From the NCBI RefSeq assembly GCF_048569485.1, contig NC_134364.1, positions 126,575,081 through 126,639,080 of the forward strand: DNA of 64,000 nt. Direction: 5' to 3'. Numbering within the stretch: the stretch's first letter is position 1; the number at the start of each line of letters is the position of its first letter. This DNA is from Anomaloglossus baeobatrachus. Lineage: Eukaryota > Chordata > Amphibia > Anura > Aromobatidae. The position numbers and the translations under genes are program-made. A model generated the notes under the pieces. That model ran no database searches. It was not told the origin of the DNA and saw only the letters and a program-made list of their open reading frames with translations. This document shows positions 49,415-61,035 of this stretch, piece by piece.

Positions 49415-50125
49415 TGTTATTACTGAGCCCCTCCACTCACACGGCGATGAACACACCAGGGGAGATGTGATCCACAGGTACAGACTAGGGGTACCCTAAA
49501 CCTGACCCTGTTTTGTCCCTGCCTGGCTGCGGAGGTTGGCACCCTACAGTTAAGTAATAGCGCCCCCACTCAATGTCAGCTGACCCTGGATGTCCTTAGC
49601 TGCACCCTAAACTATACACCGGTGTAACACAAAACACCAATACACATAAAAGAAGTGTAGACAGGCAGGGGGTGACACACCGGGCTAAAGACTCACACAG
49701 CCGTACAGGGAAGAGGGAGGAAACTGAAAGAAACCCCAAAACACTTCCAGAATAAGTGGAACCCCTCCAAATCCTAAATGAGGTAGAATGAGAGAATGCT
49801 GGAAAGGGAACTACACAAACAAACCGCAGGGAACAGCAAAAGCGATAAATCAGCAAGAGTATACTAAGCTGAAGAGCTGGGACGCCAAACATCCATCAAC
49901 CTTGGACTATAGGCAGCACTGAGGCATGTGCATGGAGAGTATACACAGCCCCTCCCGAGATGTGATGGGGCAAACAAAGCGAGGAAGGGGACGCCCTGTA
50001 TAGAAAGGAAATAGAGAGGCAAGGCAAAGAAATACCGACACAACACAGGCTGTGGGTCAACAGAGAGGGAAACCGACCACTCAACCAGAGGTCACCGGAT
50101 CCAGCTCCGGAGTCAAGCCCTGACA
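49415..50125. mobile_element. Solo LTR (fossil LTR retrotransposon)
   Basis: 711 bp beginning TGTTATTACTGAGCCCC and ending CAAGCCCTGACA, flanked on both sides by TGCC (49411-49414; the matching copy is 50127-50130, one base inside the right flank), consistent with a short LTR-type target duplication. No internal coding sequence is present, so it is a solo LTR. It interrupts a 25-bp tandem repeat. Possibly Ty3-like from size and duplication length; that is inference. Confidence 0.7.
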
Positions 50126-50235
50126 TTGCCATATAGTCTCCAAACAATGGTGCCATGCCATTGCCAAATAATAGTGCCATATAGTGCCCAAAATAATAGT
50201 GCCATACAGAACCCAAATAATAGTGCCATACAGTT
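50126..50235. repeat. 25-bp AT-rich repeat, right part
   Basis: About four further copies of the AATAGTGCCATA repeat seen before the solo LTR. Confidence 0.75.
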
Positions 50236-50359
50236 GTAAAATAACATGCTCATATATTCTGTCTCTCGTGTCCGACATTGCCTAATCTTACGGCACTATA
50301 ATAATATCAGCACCTACGTAAATCCCCCTATATATAATATATTACACGAGATCACATCT

Positions 50360-51232
50360 GCCCACTGCTGCGGCTCACACAGAGAGATGTCCTCCACTGC
50401 TGCGGCTCACACAGAGAGATGTCCTCCACTGCTGCGGCTCACACAGAGAGATGTCCTCCACTGCTGCAGCTCACACAGAGAGATGTCCTCCACTGCTGCG
50501 GCTCACACAGAGAGATGTCCACCACTGCTGCGGCTCACACAGAGAGATGTCCTCCACTGCTGCAGCTCACACAGAGAGATGTCCTCCACTGCTGCGGCTC
50601 ACACAGAGAGATGTCCACCACTGCTGCGGCTCACACAGAGAGATGTCCTCCACTGCTGCAGCTCACACAGAGAGATGTCCTCCACTGCTGCAGCTCACAC
50701 AGAGAGATGTCCTCCACTGCTGCAGCTCACACAGAGAGATGTCCTCCACTGCTGCAGCTCACACAGAGAGATGTCCTCCACTGCTGCAGCTCACACAGAG
50801 AGATGTCCTCCATTGCTGCGGCTCACACAGAGAGATGTCCTCCACTGCTGCAGCTCACACAGAGAGATGTCCTCCACTGCTGCAGCTCACACAGAGAGAT
50901 GTCCTCCACTGCTGCAGCTCACACAGAGAGATGTCCACCACTGCTGCGGCTCACACAGAGAGATGTCCTCCACTGCTGCGGCTCACACAGAGATGTCCTC
51001 CACTGCTGCGGCTCACACAGAGAGATGTCCTCCACTGCTGCGGCTCACACAGAGAGATGTCCACCACTGCTGCGGCTCACACAGAGAGATGTCCTCCACT
51101 GCTGCAGCTCACACAGAGAGATGTCCTCCACTGCTGCAGCTCACACAGAGAGATGTCCTCCACTGCTGCAGCTCACACAGAGAGATGTCCTCCACTGCTG
51201 CGGCTCACACAGAGAGATGTCCTCCACTGCTG
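50360..51232. repeat. 32-bp minisatellite
   Basis: About 27 copies of CTGCTGCGGCTCACACAGAG followed by AGATGTCCTCCA, with CGG/CAG and TCC/ACC alternatives and one 4-base shortened unit near 50990. Frames reading HTERCPPLL are artefacts. Confidence 0.96.
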
Positions 51233-52001
51233 ATAATGAGGAGGACGCCGGCCTCGGCCTTCACACTATCTTGACGGACAGTGACCACAACATGGTGAGT
51301 CAACCCAGTGCAATATGGATTCCAGTAAATGATCGGAGGCCGCGCTCCCCCAGGAATCGCTCACATCTCCAAGGTATCTGCACAGATTAACACTTTCCTG
51401 TGAAGATTTTACATCAAAACATAAGAGCAGAAATGAGAACATTGCCTTTAAGAAAGGCTGTGTGTGGAATGTGGCCGCCGGCCCCCGAACTGACACGGCC
51501 ATGACACTGCGCTGAGTTGCACCAAGCTTTTGGCCACCTGTAGCTTCAGTGTCGCATTGTGTAAGGCCAATAACTCCAAGAATTGCGCAAGGAGGCGCGG
51601 CGGTGCGACAAGAAGTCAGCGCGGCCCGATGTTACAGTCCTGCTCCCAATCCAGAGAGAGAAATGTCTGCGGGATGTACAGACGCTCTGAGAGCGGACTA
51701 CAGACAGTCATACATGTGCGGGAGGACACACCATGGATCACTCCCTGCTGACCCCAGAACCACAAGAGCTGACACTCCACCACACTTTACTCAGCATGGA
51801 ATTCATGGTGACCCAAGCATAAAGAAATGTGTACAATGTTACTATCACACACTGCCAGAAGACCACCAAAACATCCCATAATGCCCTCTACTGACCGCCA
51901 TATATTAGACAGTGGCTGAATGTTTCCCTGAAAACCCTGAAAATCCACCGGGGACCCCACATAAATATCTGCACCCTGTCATCGCCAATATACTCACTAT
52001 A
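51233..52001. other. Unique sequence; one CTCF-like motif
   Basis: No exon could be supported. On the - strand TCAGTAGAGGGCA (51894-51882) matches the CTCF core at 12 of 13 positions. A GTGAGT after an open stretch at 51295 looks like a splice donor but has no partner or homology. Confidence 0.4.
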
Positions 52002-53712
52002 CAGTGGGTACAGAAAGTATTCACACCCCTTTACATTTTTCACTCTTTGTTTCATTGCAGCCATTTGGTACATATTTTTCCTCAGTAATGTGCACTCTGC
52101 CCCATCCCCCATCTTGACAGAACCCCCCCCCCCCCCCCGCCCCAGGAAATGTAGAAATTTTTGGAAATTTTTTAAACAAGAAAAACTGAAATCTCACATG
52201 GGCATAAGTATTCACACCCTTTGCTCAGTATTGAGTAGAAGCTCCCTCCCTTGTGAGCTAGTACAGCCATGAGTCTAGAGTACTAGATTTGGGGATCCTC
52301 GGCCATTCTTCCTTGCAGATCCCCTCCAGTCCCGTCAGGTTGGATGGTGAACGTTGGTGGACGCCATTTTCAGGTCTCTCCAGAGATGCTCAATTGGGTT
52401 TAGGTCAGGGCTCTGGCTGGGCCGGTCAGGAATGGTCACAGAGTTGTTCTGAAGCTGCTCCTTTGCTATTTTAGCTGTGTGCTTAGGGTCATTGTCTTGT
52501 TGGAAGGTGAACCTTCAGCCAAGTCTGAGGTCCAGAGCATCTGGAAGAGGTTTTCTTCCAGGATATCTCTGTACTTGGCCGCATTCATCTTTCCTTCCAT
52601 TGTAACCAGTCGTCCTGTCCCTGACCCTATAGCATGATGCTGCCACCACCATGCCTCACTGTGGGGATTGTATTGGGCAGGTGATGAGCAGTGCCTGGTT
52701 TTCTCCACACATACCACTTAGAATCATCACCAGAAAGTTCTATCTTCGTCTCATCAGACCAGAGAATCTTATTTCTCATAGTCTGCGAGTCCTTCATGTG
52801 TTTTTTTTTGTAAACTCTCTGCGGCTTTCATATGTGTTGCACTGAGGAGAGGCTTCCGTCGGCCACTCTGCCATAAAGGCCCGACTGGTGGGGGCTGCAG
52901 TGATAGTGACTTTATGGAACTTTCTCCCATCTCCCTTCTGCATCTCTGGAGCTCGGCCGCAGTGATCTTGGGGTTCTTCTTTTCCTCTCACCAAGGCTCT
53001 TCTCCCATGATTGCTCAGTTTGGCTGGACGGCCAGGTCTAGGAAGAGTTCTGCTGGTCTCAAACAGCTTCCATTTAAGGATAATGGAGGCCACTGTGCTC
53101 TTAGGAACCTTGAGTACTGCAGAAATTCTTTTGTAACCTTGGCCAGATCTGTGCCTTGCCACAATTCTGTCTCTGAGCTCCTTGGGCAGTTCCTGTGACC
53201 TCATGATTCTCATTTGGTGTGACATGCAGTGTGCGCTGTGAGGTGTTATATACACAGGTGTGCGCCTTTCCAATCACGTCCTATCAGTGTAATTACACAC
53301 AGCTGCACTCCAATGAAGGAACCATCTCAAGGAGGATCACAAGGAAATGGACAGCATGTGACTTACATATGAGGGTCTGAGCAAAGGGGCTGAATACTTA
53401 TCACCATGTGTTATACCGAGCAAAGGGGCTGAATACTTATGACCATGGGATATACTGAGCAAAGGGGCTGAATACTTATGACCATGTGTTATACTGAGCA
53501 AAGGGGCTGAATACTTATCACCATGGGATATTTCAGTTTTTCTTATTTAAAAAATTTGCAAGAATTTCTACATTTCAGTTTTTTTTCTGTCAAGACGGGG
53601 GCAGAGGGTACATTAATGAGAAAAAAATGAACTTTTTTGAATTTATTAAATGGCTGCAATGAAACAAAGAATGAAAAATTTAAAGGGGTCTAAATACTTT
53701 CCGTACCCACTG
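52002..53712 (-). mobile_element. Tc1-like DNA transposon C with long inverted repeats
   Basis: A 1.7 kb element flanked by TA on both sides (52000-52001, 53713-53714). The ends CAGTGGGTACAGAAAGTATT and the reverse complement of the right end (CAGTGGGTACGGAAAGTATT) begin inverted repeats that extend, imperfectly, about 200 bp, with an inner repeat (TAAGTATTCACACCCTTTGC, 52205) of the IR/DR type. The transposase runs on the - strand: 53273-52794 encodes the paired-like DNA-binding region (RDRIVARHRSGQGYKRISAV, RPGRPAKLS). The catalytic half at 52790-52290 is recognisable (MNAAKYRDILEENLFQM) but has frameshifts and stops. The element is inactive. Confidence 0.9.
53383..53528. repeat. Four tandem copies of the Tc1 inner direct repeat
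   Basis: Units of about 39-40 bp, each GAGCAAAGGGGCTGAATACT followed by TATSACCATG and a TATAC-type spacer. The left end of the element has one copy of this inner repeat, so the right-hand copy has been amplified. Confidence 0.85.
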
Positions 53713-53725
53713 TATAACACCACAG

Positions 53726-54415
53726 AGCATAGGAGCAGTATTATAGTAGTTATATTCTTGTACATAGGAGCAGTATTATAGTAGTTATATTCTTGTATAT
53801 AGGGGCAGTATTATAGTAGTTATATTCTTGTACATAGGGGCAGTATTATAGTAGTTATATTCTTTACATAGGAGCAGTATTATAGTAGTTATATTCTTGT
53901 ACATAGGGGCAGTATTATAGTAGATATATTCTTGTACATAGGGGCAGTATTATAGCAGTTATATTCTTGTACATAGGGGCAGTATTATAGTAGTTATATT
54001 CTTGTACATAGGGGTAGTATTATAGTAGTTATATTCTTGTATATAGGGGGCAGTATTATAGTAGTTATATTCTTGTATATAGGAGCAGTATTATAGTAGT
54101 TATATTCTTGTACATAGGGGCAGTATTATAGTAGTTATATTCTTGTACATAGGGGGCAGTATTATAGTAGTTATATTCTTGTACATAGGGGGCAGTATTA
54201 TAGTAGTTATATTCTTGTACATAGGGGGCAGTATTATAGTAGTTATATTCTTGTACATAGGGGGCAGTATTATAGTAGTTATATTCTTGTACATAGGGGG
54301 CAGTATTATAGTAGTTATATTCTTGTACATAGGGGCAGTATTATAGCAGGTATATTCCTGTACATAGGGAGCAGTATTATAGCAGGTATATTCCTGTACG
54401 TAGGGAGCAGTATAG
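53726..54415. repeat. 35/36-bp AT-rich minisatellite, inverted relative to 17-20 kb
   Basis: About 20 copies of ATAGGGGCAGTATTATAGTA followed by GTTATATTCTTGTAC, the reverse complement of the array in adamts4 intron 1. It starts about 13 bases after the end of Tc1-like element C. Confidence 0.95.
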
Positions 54416-54419
54416 TCCT

Positions 54420-54814
54420 GTGACTTTGGGAGGTGACTCATGGTGTGCCCGTTTCCTGTGGCACCTGCAGCCTCCTCTCTGCGGTTTGGGAGGGGTCTTC
54501 TTATGGCAGTGCTATTGTCTGCAGTGAGTGGCGGTGATTGTCGCGGTCGGGGATGTCTCGGTGTCTCGGAGATGAGATCATTATGGTTATTTCAGTGCCC
54601 AACAAAGAGCTGAAATAAGTGACAGGGAAGTTCGCCGCTCGTCGTCAGCCGCAGACGGACAATGGGGGCCTGTGTGACCGGGAAGAGCTTCAATTAGACC
54701 TTTGTTATGTGGAGGCCGTTTATCACCAGGACTCCATATTGTACAGATTCATCAGATGCCTTAAAGGGCCCTCCGCTCATTTTCAGGGCGAAGTGATTGC
54801 ACAGCTCTGGCCAT
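54420..54814. other. Unique sequence, possible conserved non-coding element
   Basis: A non-repetitive stretch with motifs common in enhancers (GAGCTGAAATAAGTGACAGG, TTCAATTAGACCTTTGTTAT, GGCCGTTTATCACC) and no coding frame. It stands out against the arrays on both sides. Conservation cannot be judged from one sequence. Confidence 0.3.
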
Positions 54815-57330
54815 AGGTATAGTGATGGCGTCCTCTGCGGCTCTGGCCATTGGTATAGTGATGGCGTCCTCTGCGGCTCTGGCCATTGGTATAGTGATGG
54901 CGTCCTCTGCGGCTCTGGCCATTGGTATAGTGATGGCGTCCTCTGCGGCTCTGGCCATTGGTATAGTGATGGCGTCCTCTGCGGCTCTGGCCATTGGTAT
55001 AGTGATGGCGTCCTCTGCGGCTCTGGCCATTGGTATAGTGATGGCGTCCTCTGCGGCTCTGGCCATTGGTATAGTGATGGCGTCCTCTGCGGCTCTGGCC
55101 ATTGGTATAGTGATGGCGTCCTCTGCGGCTCTGGCCATTGGTATAGTGATGGCGTCCTCTGCGGCTCTGGCAATTGGTATAGTGATGGCGTCCTCTGCGG
55201 CTCTGGCCATTGGTATAGTGATGGCGTCCTCTGCGGCTCTGGCCATTGGTATAGTGATGGCGTCCTCTGCGGCTCTGGCCATTGGTATAGTGATGGCGTC
55301 CTCTGCGGCTCTGGCCATTGGTATAGTGATGGCGTCCTCTGCGGCTCTGGCCATTGGTATAGTGATGGCGTCCTCTGCGGCTCTGGCCATTGGTATAGTG
55401 ATGGCGTCCTCTGCGGCTCTGGCCATTGGTATAGTGATGGCGTCCTCTGCGGCTCTGGCCATTGGTATAGTGATGGCGTCCTCTGCGGCTCTGGCCATTG
55501 GTATAGTGATGGCGTCCTCTGCGGCTCTGGCCATTGGTATAGTGATGGCGTCCTCTGCGGCTCTGGCCATTGGTATAGTGATGGCGTCCTCTGCGGCTCT
55601 GGCCATTGGTATAGTGATGGCGTCCTCTGCGGCTCTGGCCATTGGGTATAGTGATGGCGTCCTCTGCGGCTCTGGCCATTGTATAGTGATGGCGTCCTCT
55701 GCGGCTCTGGCCATTGGTATAGTGATGGCGTCCTCTGCGGGCTCTGGCCATTGTATAGTGATGGCGTCCTCTGCGGCTCTGGCCATTGGTATAGTGATGG
55801 CGTCCTCTGCGGCTCTGGCCATTGGTATAGTGATGGCGTCCTCTGCGGCTCTGGCCATTGGTATAGTGATGGCGTCCTCTGCGGCTCTGGCCATTGGTAT
55901 AGTGATGGCGTCCTCTGCGGCTCTGGCCATTGGTATAGTGATGGCGTCCTCTGCGCTCTGGCCATTGGTATAGTGATGGCGTCCTCTGCGGCTCTGGGCC
56001 ATTGGTTATAGTGATGGCGTCCTCTGCGGCTCTGGCCATTGGTATAGTGATGGCGTCCTCTGCGGCTCTGGCCATTGGTATAGTGATGGCGTCCTCTGCG
56101 GCTCTGGCCATTGGTATAGGTGGATGGCGTCCTCTGCGGCTCTGGCCATTGGTATAGTGATGGCGTCCTCTGCGGCTCTGGCCATTGGTATAGTGATGGC
56201 GTCCTCTGCGGCTCTGGCCATTGGTATAGTGATGGCGTCCTCTGCGGCTCTGGCCATTGGTATAGTGATGGCGTCCTCTGCGGCTCTGGCCATTGGTATA
56301 GTGATGGCGTCCTCTGCGGCTCTGGGCCATTGGTATAGTGATGGCGTCCTCTGCGGCTCTGGACATTGGTATAGTGATGGCGTCCTCTGCGGCTCTGGCC
56401 ATTGGTATAGTGATGGCGTCCTCTGCGGCTCTGGCCATTGGGTATAGTGATGGCGTCCTCTGCGGCTCTGGCCATTGGTATAGTGGTGGCGTCCTCTGCG
56501 GCTCTGCCATTGGTATAGTGATGGCGTCCTCTGCGGCTCTGGCCATTGGTATAGTGATGGCGTCCTCTGCGGCTCTGGCCATTGGTATAGTGATGGCGTC
56601 CTCTGCGGCTCTTGGCCATTGGTATAGTGAGTGGCGTCCTCTGCGGCTCTGGCCATTGGTATAGTGGTGGTGTCCTCTGCGGCTCTGGCCATTGGTATAG
56701 TGGTGGCGTCCTCTGCGGCTCTGGCCATTGGTATAGTGGTGGCGTCCTCTGCGGCTCTGGCCATTGGTATAGTGGTGGCGTCCTCTGCGGCTCTGGCCAT
56801 TGGTATAGTGATGGCGTCCTCTGCGGCTCTGGCCATTTGGTATAGTGATGGGCGTCCCTCTGCGGCTCTGGCCATTGGTATAGTGATGGCGTCCTCTGCG
56901 GCTCTGGCCATTGGTATAGTTGATGGCGTCCTCTGCGGCTCTGGCCATTGGTATAGTGATGGCGTCCTCTGCGGCTCTGGCCCATTGGTATAGTGATGGC
57001 GTCCTCTGCGGCTCTGGCCATTGGTATAGTGATGGCGTCCTCTGCGGCTCTGGCCATTGGTATAGTGATGGCGTCCTCTGCGGCTCTGGCCATTGGTATA
57101 GTGATGGCGTCCTCTGCGGCTCTGGCCATTGGTATAGTGATGGCGTCCTCTGCGGCTCTGGCCATTGGTATAGTGATGGCGTCCTCTGCGGCTCTGGCCA
57201 TTGGTTATAGTGATGGCGTCCTCTTGCGGCTCTGGCCATTGGTATAGTGATGGCGTCCTCTGCGGCTCTGGCCATTGGTATAGTGATGCGTCCTCTGCGG
57301 CTCTGCCATTGGTATAGTGATGGCGTCCTC
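54815..57330. repeat. 36-bp minisatellite with many one-base length changes
   Basis: About 70 copies of TGGTATAGTGATGGCGTCCT followed by CTGCGGCTCTGGCCAT. From 54815 to about 55640 the copies are almost perfect. From 55640 on, scattered single-base gains and losses appear (GGGTATA, TTGTATA, GGGCTCT, TCTTGCGG), continuing to the array end near the assembly gap. Frames reading MASSAALAIGIV are artefacts. Confidence 0.96.
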
Positions 57331-57471
57331 TGCGCCTCGTCCGGCTCATGCTGGAGTCCGCTCCCAGCTTCTTCTCATATAAAGTGATGGTGACCTTCGC
57401 ACCCCTCTGTGATAAATCTCCTGCAGACGTTCCATGTACGGCCATATGAGGTCCATGATGGAGGTCCCCAG

Positions 57472-57671
57472 NNNNNNNNNNNNNNNNNNNNNNNNNNNNN
57501 NNNNNNNNNNNNNNNNNNNNNNNNNNNNNNNNNNNNNNNNNNNNNNNNNNNNNNNNNNNNNNNNNNNNNNNNNNNNNNNNNNNNNNNNNNNNNNNNNNNN
57601 NNNNNNNNNNNNNNNNNNNNNNNNNNNNNNNNNNNNNNNNNNNNNNNNNNNNNNNNNNNNNNNNNNNNNNN
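57472..57671. other. Assembly gap (200 N)
   Basis: A run of exactly 200 N, a conventional placeholder; true distance unknown. Confidence 0.99.
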
Positions 57672-57884
57672 GGTCCCTTGAAAAAGAGGAGGCTATGCAT
57701 TACAGAGCTATGATTCCTAAACCCTTTCTCCGATTTGGATGTGAAAACTCTCATATTGCAGCTGGGAGTGTGCACTTTCAGCCCATATTAGATATAGAAT
57801 TGTATTGTCTGAACATGTTTTTGTAAACAGCTAAAATAACAAAACTTGTGTCACTGTCCAAATATTTCTGGACCTAACTGTATA
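57672..57884. mobile_element. Right end of a further Tc1/mariner-like element
   Basis: Begins at the gap edge and ends CAAATATTTCTGGACCTAAC-TGTA, a terminal inverted repeat I recognise from Tc1/mariner-type elements of fish and frogs. The left part lies in or beyond the gap. No transposase is visible. Confidence 0.6.
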
Positions 57885-58012
57885 AGACTATTGTTTGGCA
57901 TCTTTTTGGGACAGAGGCCATTGAGGCACAGAAAAAGCAGATTTTAAAAGAGTGGAATAATTATTTTCCGTCATTTATCATAAGTCGTAACTGTATTAAT
58001 ATTTCGTTATTA
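57885..58012 (+). other. Possible coding remnant left of the Helitron
   Basis: On the + strand the segment reads EAIEAQKKQILKEWNNYFPS, which looks protein-like. Family not recognised. The Helitron is inserted immediately after it. Confidence 0.25.
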
Positions 58013-60614
58013 TCTATATATATATAATTGCCTTATTCTGTCTGTCTGTCTGTCATGCTCCAAAATTGTGTCCTTACGGTGACACAAAGCTGATTGGCCG
58101 CTGGGCTCGCCATGGCCCCCGCCCCCCACACTGATTGGCCGCTCACCCAGGCTGCACCCCCACACGGATTGGCCAGCCGCTCGCCCAGGCTCCGCCCCCC
58201 CCACAGATTGGCCTCTCGCCCCGGCACCCTGCAGGCATTGGCAACTCGGCCATGCCCCGCCCGCGCCCCCCTCACGCAATGCACGCTAGTTCTGGCCCCG
58301 CCGCCCCCCCCCGCGCATTCCCCGAACCGACACGGTCACGGAGCCACGACTCACAGGTGAGTACTGTACCCCCGGGAGCCCACATCAGCGTACGCCGCCA
58401 ACCCAGCCGACACATACCCTCGCATTGCTGGGCCTGGCCGCCGTATGCTGGTGTGGGCTCCCGTGCGAGCGGGGGACGAGATACGCTGGTAAACCATGCT
58501 AGCATAGTTACCAGCGCATCAAGGTCCTGCAGCGGCGTAACATACACACACGCACACACATAACAACAGACACACATCAGATCACACTCACTCTCACACA
58601 CACCTCACACACACCTCACACACACATCACATCGCATCCACACACTCACAACATCCTGGGATATCGCTTGCTTTTCTGCGCCGATACTGTGCTGTGAGCT
58701 TCCAGGACCTGCCGGAGGATCACATGGCCAGAAGCATGTGGTATCTCCGGATGTTGTGAGTGTGAGCGCGTATGTGAGATATCGTCAATGTGTGTGTGCG
58801 TGAGTGTATGCGATCGTGTGTATGCGATCGGGTATGTGTGAGTGTATGCGATCGGCTGTGTGTGTGTGTGTGTGTGTGTGAGTGTATGCGATCGGATCTG
58901 TGAGTGTCGGCAGAGGAGCACGGCGTGCTGGAGGAGGCTGGGAGGAGAGAGGCTGATCCTGGGAAGGCTGGGAGGGGAGGGGGGAGGCTGAGAGAGAAGA
59001 GAGGCTGATGCTGGGGAGGCTGAGGCTGCGGTAGGCTAGGCTGATCCTGGGGAAGGCTGGTGAGGGGGAGGCTGGGAGGGGGAGGATGAGAGAAGAGAGG
59101 CTGGGGTAGGCTGAGGCTGGGGTAGGCTGGAAGGAGAGAGGCTGATGCTGGGGACAGAAAAGGCTGATGCTGGGAGGAGAGAGGCTGATCCTGGGAAGGC
59201 TGGGACGGGGGAGGGAGAGGCTGAGAGAAGAGAGGCTGTGGGAGGCTGAGGCTCGGGTAGGCTGGAAGGAGAGAGGCTGATGCTGCGGGCAGAGAGGCTG
59301 ATGCTGTGGCAGAGAGGCTGATGCTGGTGCAGCATGGGGATGGAGCACGATGGGGGGTGTGCGCAGCATGGGGGATGGAGCACGATGGGGCGTGCGCAGC
59401 ATGGGGGATGGAGCACGATGGGGGGTGTGCAGCATGGGGGATGGAGCATGATGGGGGGTGCGCAGCATGGGGATGGAGCACGATGGGGAGTGCGCAGCAT
59501 GGGGGATGGAGCACGTTTGGGAGTGCGCAGCATGGGGCATGGAGCACATTTGGTAGTGCGCAGCATGCGGATGGACCACGTTTGGGAGTGCGCAGCATGG
59601 GGGATGGAGCACATTTGGGAGTGCGCAGCATGGCGGAGTGAACCACGTTTGGGACGTGCGCAGCATGGCGGATGGAGTACGTTTGTGAGTGCGCAGCATG
59701 GCTGATGGACCACCGTTTGCGAGTGCGCATCATCGCGGATGGAGCACGTTTGGGAGTACGCAGCATGGCGGATGGAGCACGTTTGGGAGTGCGCAGCATG
59801 GCGGATGGAGCATGTTTGGGAAGTGCGCAGCATGGCGGATGAACCATGTTTGGGAGTGCGCAGCATGGCGGATGGAGCACGTTTGGGAGTGCGCAGCATT
59901 GCAGATGGAGCACATTTGGGAGTGCGCAGCATGGGGGATGCAGCACTATGGGGAATGCGCAGCATAGGGGATGGAGCACGATGGGGAATGTGCAGCATGG
60001 GAGATGGAGCACGATGGGAATGCGCAGCATAGGGGATGGAGCACGATGGGGAGTGTGCAGCATGGGGATGGAGCACGATGGGGGGTGCGCAGCATGGGGG
60101 ATGGGGCACGATGGGAGGTGCACACCTCCCCCCAACACACACACACTTCGCGCACTGCACAACACACCACACACACACACTAGGAACCACAGAACCACAA
60201 ACCACCGCCCTACACAGACACCCACACACACACAGACAACGCCGCACACACACAACACTCAACACACAAACACCGCGGCATACATAAATATACGCACATA
60301 CCGCACAACACACACATTGCACAAAACATACCTCCCCCCCAAAACACACCACTACACACACACACGCTACAGACACACACACAACGCTACAGACACACAG
60401 CGCTCCACAAACAACGCAACACACGCAACACACATACAACACCGCTCTCACCCCCCGCCCACACCCAGACAACACCCACAACATGTACAGCGCCCTACAC
60501 AAACACTTAGCAACTACACGCAACAACATCTAATATATATAACAAAAATTATACATTAACTACACAATAAATTCTAGAATACTCCCGATGCTTTAGAATC
60601 GGGCCACCTTCTAG
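58013..60614. mobile_element. Non-autonomous Helitron
   Basis: 2.6 kb starting TCTATATATATATAATTGCC and ending in CTAG, inserted between A (58012) and T (60615), as Helitrons do. Eleven bases before the end is the expected hairpin CCCGAT-GCTTTAGA-ATCGGG (60584-60603). The left part has CCAAT-like GATTGGCC repeats. The centre has GAGGCTGATGCTGGG-type purine-rich repeats and a 33-bp array. The right part is CA-rich. No Rep/helicase frame is visible, so it would depend on an autonomous partner. The large frames on both strands are repeat-driven. Confidence 0.88.
59325..60120. repeat. 33-bp minisatellite inside the Helitron
   Basis: About 24 copies of GCGCAGCATGGSGGATGGAG followed by CACGTTTGGGAGT or CACGATGGGGGGT. 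The two 3' variants occupy separate runs, with the ACGATGGG type at both edges and ACGTTTGGG in the middle. Confidence 0.92.
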
Positions 60615-60677
60615 TTCATATATATTCATATATCTACTGTTGCTGTAAACTGTGCTAATGTCTCATCATTTATAGCC

Positions 60678-60875
60678 TTGCTATCAAAAATGTGTCACAT
60701 AACACCATCTGAGACCCAAAATGTCAAAGAAGTCTATTATCTATATTTGGACTATAGGGAGGGAAGGAGAAACATCTTTTTCAGAAGAAAGGATAAATCA
60801 GAATCAGAAAGTCAAAAGGAAGAAAAGGAAAGGAAAAGACGCGTTGTAAGTAGTGGCGAAGATATGATACTCTAG
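60678..60875 (+). other. Short coding-like remnant right of the Helitron
   Basis: 65 codons with EVYYLYLDYREGRRNIFFRR followed by a lysine- and glutamate-rich tail and a stop. It runs opposite to the Penelope-like element. It may be part of the sequence the Helitron interrupted. Not recognised. Confidence 0.25.
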
Positions 60876-61035
60876 ATGGCCTAATTATAGCGAAACTCTG
60901 AGGGGTAGGACGTTCATGGAGCTATTTTTTATACTATGTTATTATTCGTACTCATTTTTTTATATACTTATTTTTTATGTTGTTTTAGACCTCTTAACAA
61001 AATGGCGGGGAAGAACCTTTTTAGTTGGTAAGCCA

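Noticed and set aside
48436-51232. CRISPR-like regular repeats
   Set aside because: Units are contiguous with no unique spacers, and the host is a vertebrate.
50246-51390. Possible exon joined to a GTGAGT donor at 51295
   Set aside because: The open frame is repeat-driven and the short unique stretch matches nothing I know.
54694-57775. Frames of 589-835 codons with MARAAEDAITIP-type repeats
   Set aside because: 36-bp minisatellite artefact. One frame is even carried through the N gap.
58720-60529. Open frames of about 500 codons on the - strand
   Set aside because: Fall inside the Helitron and consist of its 33-bp array and purine-rich repeats.
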